A stretch of 64,000 nt of DNA from Alkalicoccus urumqiensis (GTDB lineage Bacteria; Bacillota; Bacilli; Bacillales; Salisediminibacteriaceae): contig NZ_PVNS01000013.1 in assembly GCF_002993335.1 (NCBI RefSeq), positions 1 through 64,000 on the forward strand, written 5' to 3'. Positions 63,993 through 64,000 of the stretch are shown here, one piece after another. Each line of letters begins with the position of its first letter. Position 1 is the first letter of the stretch. The notes beneath the pieces are model-generated. The model was not told where the DNA came from and searched no databases. It worked only from the letters and a program-made list of their open reading frames with translations. The position numbers and the translations under genes are program-made.

Positions 63993-64000
63993 TTCTGCTC

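Overview
The window looks like chromosome of a spore-forming, low-to-mid GC Gram-positive of the Bacillaceae, probably a halophilic or alkaliphilic relative of Bacillus. The grounds are purine-rich GGAGG ribosome sites, SigA-type promoters, rho-independent terminators, CcpA-type cre sites, a T-box leader, GlpP-type leaders, a Spo0E-like phosphatase, an RsbR paralogue, and gene sets matching B. subtilis yheA/yheB/yheE, yxkF-msmX, yngE-J, ilv-leu and glp. I saw no rRNA, tRNA, CRISPR array, prophage or insertion sequence. The species cannot be fixed from this window.

Layout. 0-5 kb: yheA, yheB, yheE, a PucR-type regulator, the multi-sugar ABC ATPase msmX and a DEDDh exonuclease. 5-11 kb (minus): a tightly coupled six-gene operon for leucine/isovaleryl-CoA or related branched acyl-CoA degradation, behind a SigA promoter whose -35 lies in a cre site. 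11-20 kb: a CcdA-like membrane protein, an NAD(P)-binding protein, an atypical LuxR-type regulator divergent from a cytochrome bd operon with two tandem tiny CydS-like genes, a chromate transporter, and a YtrA-type regulator with an ABC exporter. 20-26 kb: a trehalose PTS transporter without its usual partners, psuK-psuG for pseudouridine, and a UbiB-type kinase with a coiled-coil partner, followed by a 0.6 kb non-coding, hairpin-rich stretch. 26-32 kb (minus): a GGDEF/EAL protein, an acetyltransferase, an RsbR paralogue and a methionine aminopeptidase. 31-34.6 kb: a divergent cluster of three prepilin-like genes. 34.6-44 kb: acetyltransferase, 3D-domain wall protein, M3 peptidase, aldo/keto reductase, MFS transporter, PgeF-type protein, and a flavoprotein disulfide reductase coupled to a TVP38 membrane protein. 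44-54 kb: ilvE, a leucine T-box, then ilvB-ilvH-ilvC-leuA-leuB-leuC-leuD. 54-56 kb: prfC and two very small genes. 56-64 kb (minus): pgcA, glpD, glpK, glpF, glpP and galM.

How it fits together. Much of the window is carbon and branched-chain metabolism under visible global control: cre sites lie at the acyl-CoA, treP and glpF promoters and, more weakly, upstream of ilvE. Leucine synthesis (T-box) and leucine-type degradation (cre plus palindromic operators) sit in the same window with opposite logic. Glycerol use has two separate leader terminators that GlpP should relieve.

The best candidates for undescribed biology are the minor-pilin-like cluster with large beta-solenoid bodies (31.1-34.6 kb), the tandem CydS-like subunits (15.8-16.1 kb), and the pseudo-receiver regulator facing a perfect GGGG-N4-CCCC palindrome upstream of cydA.
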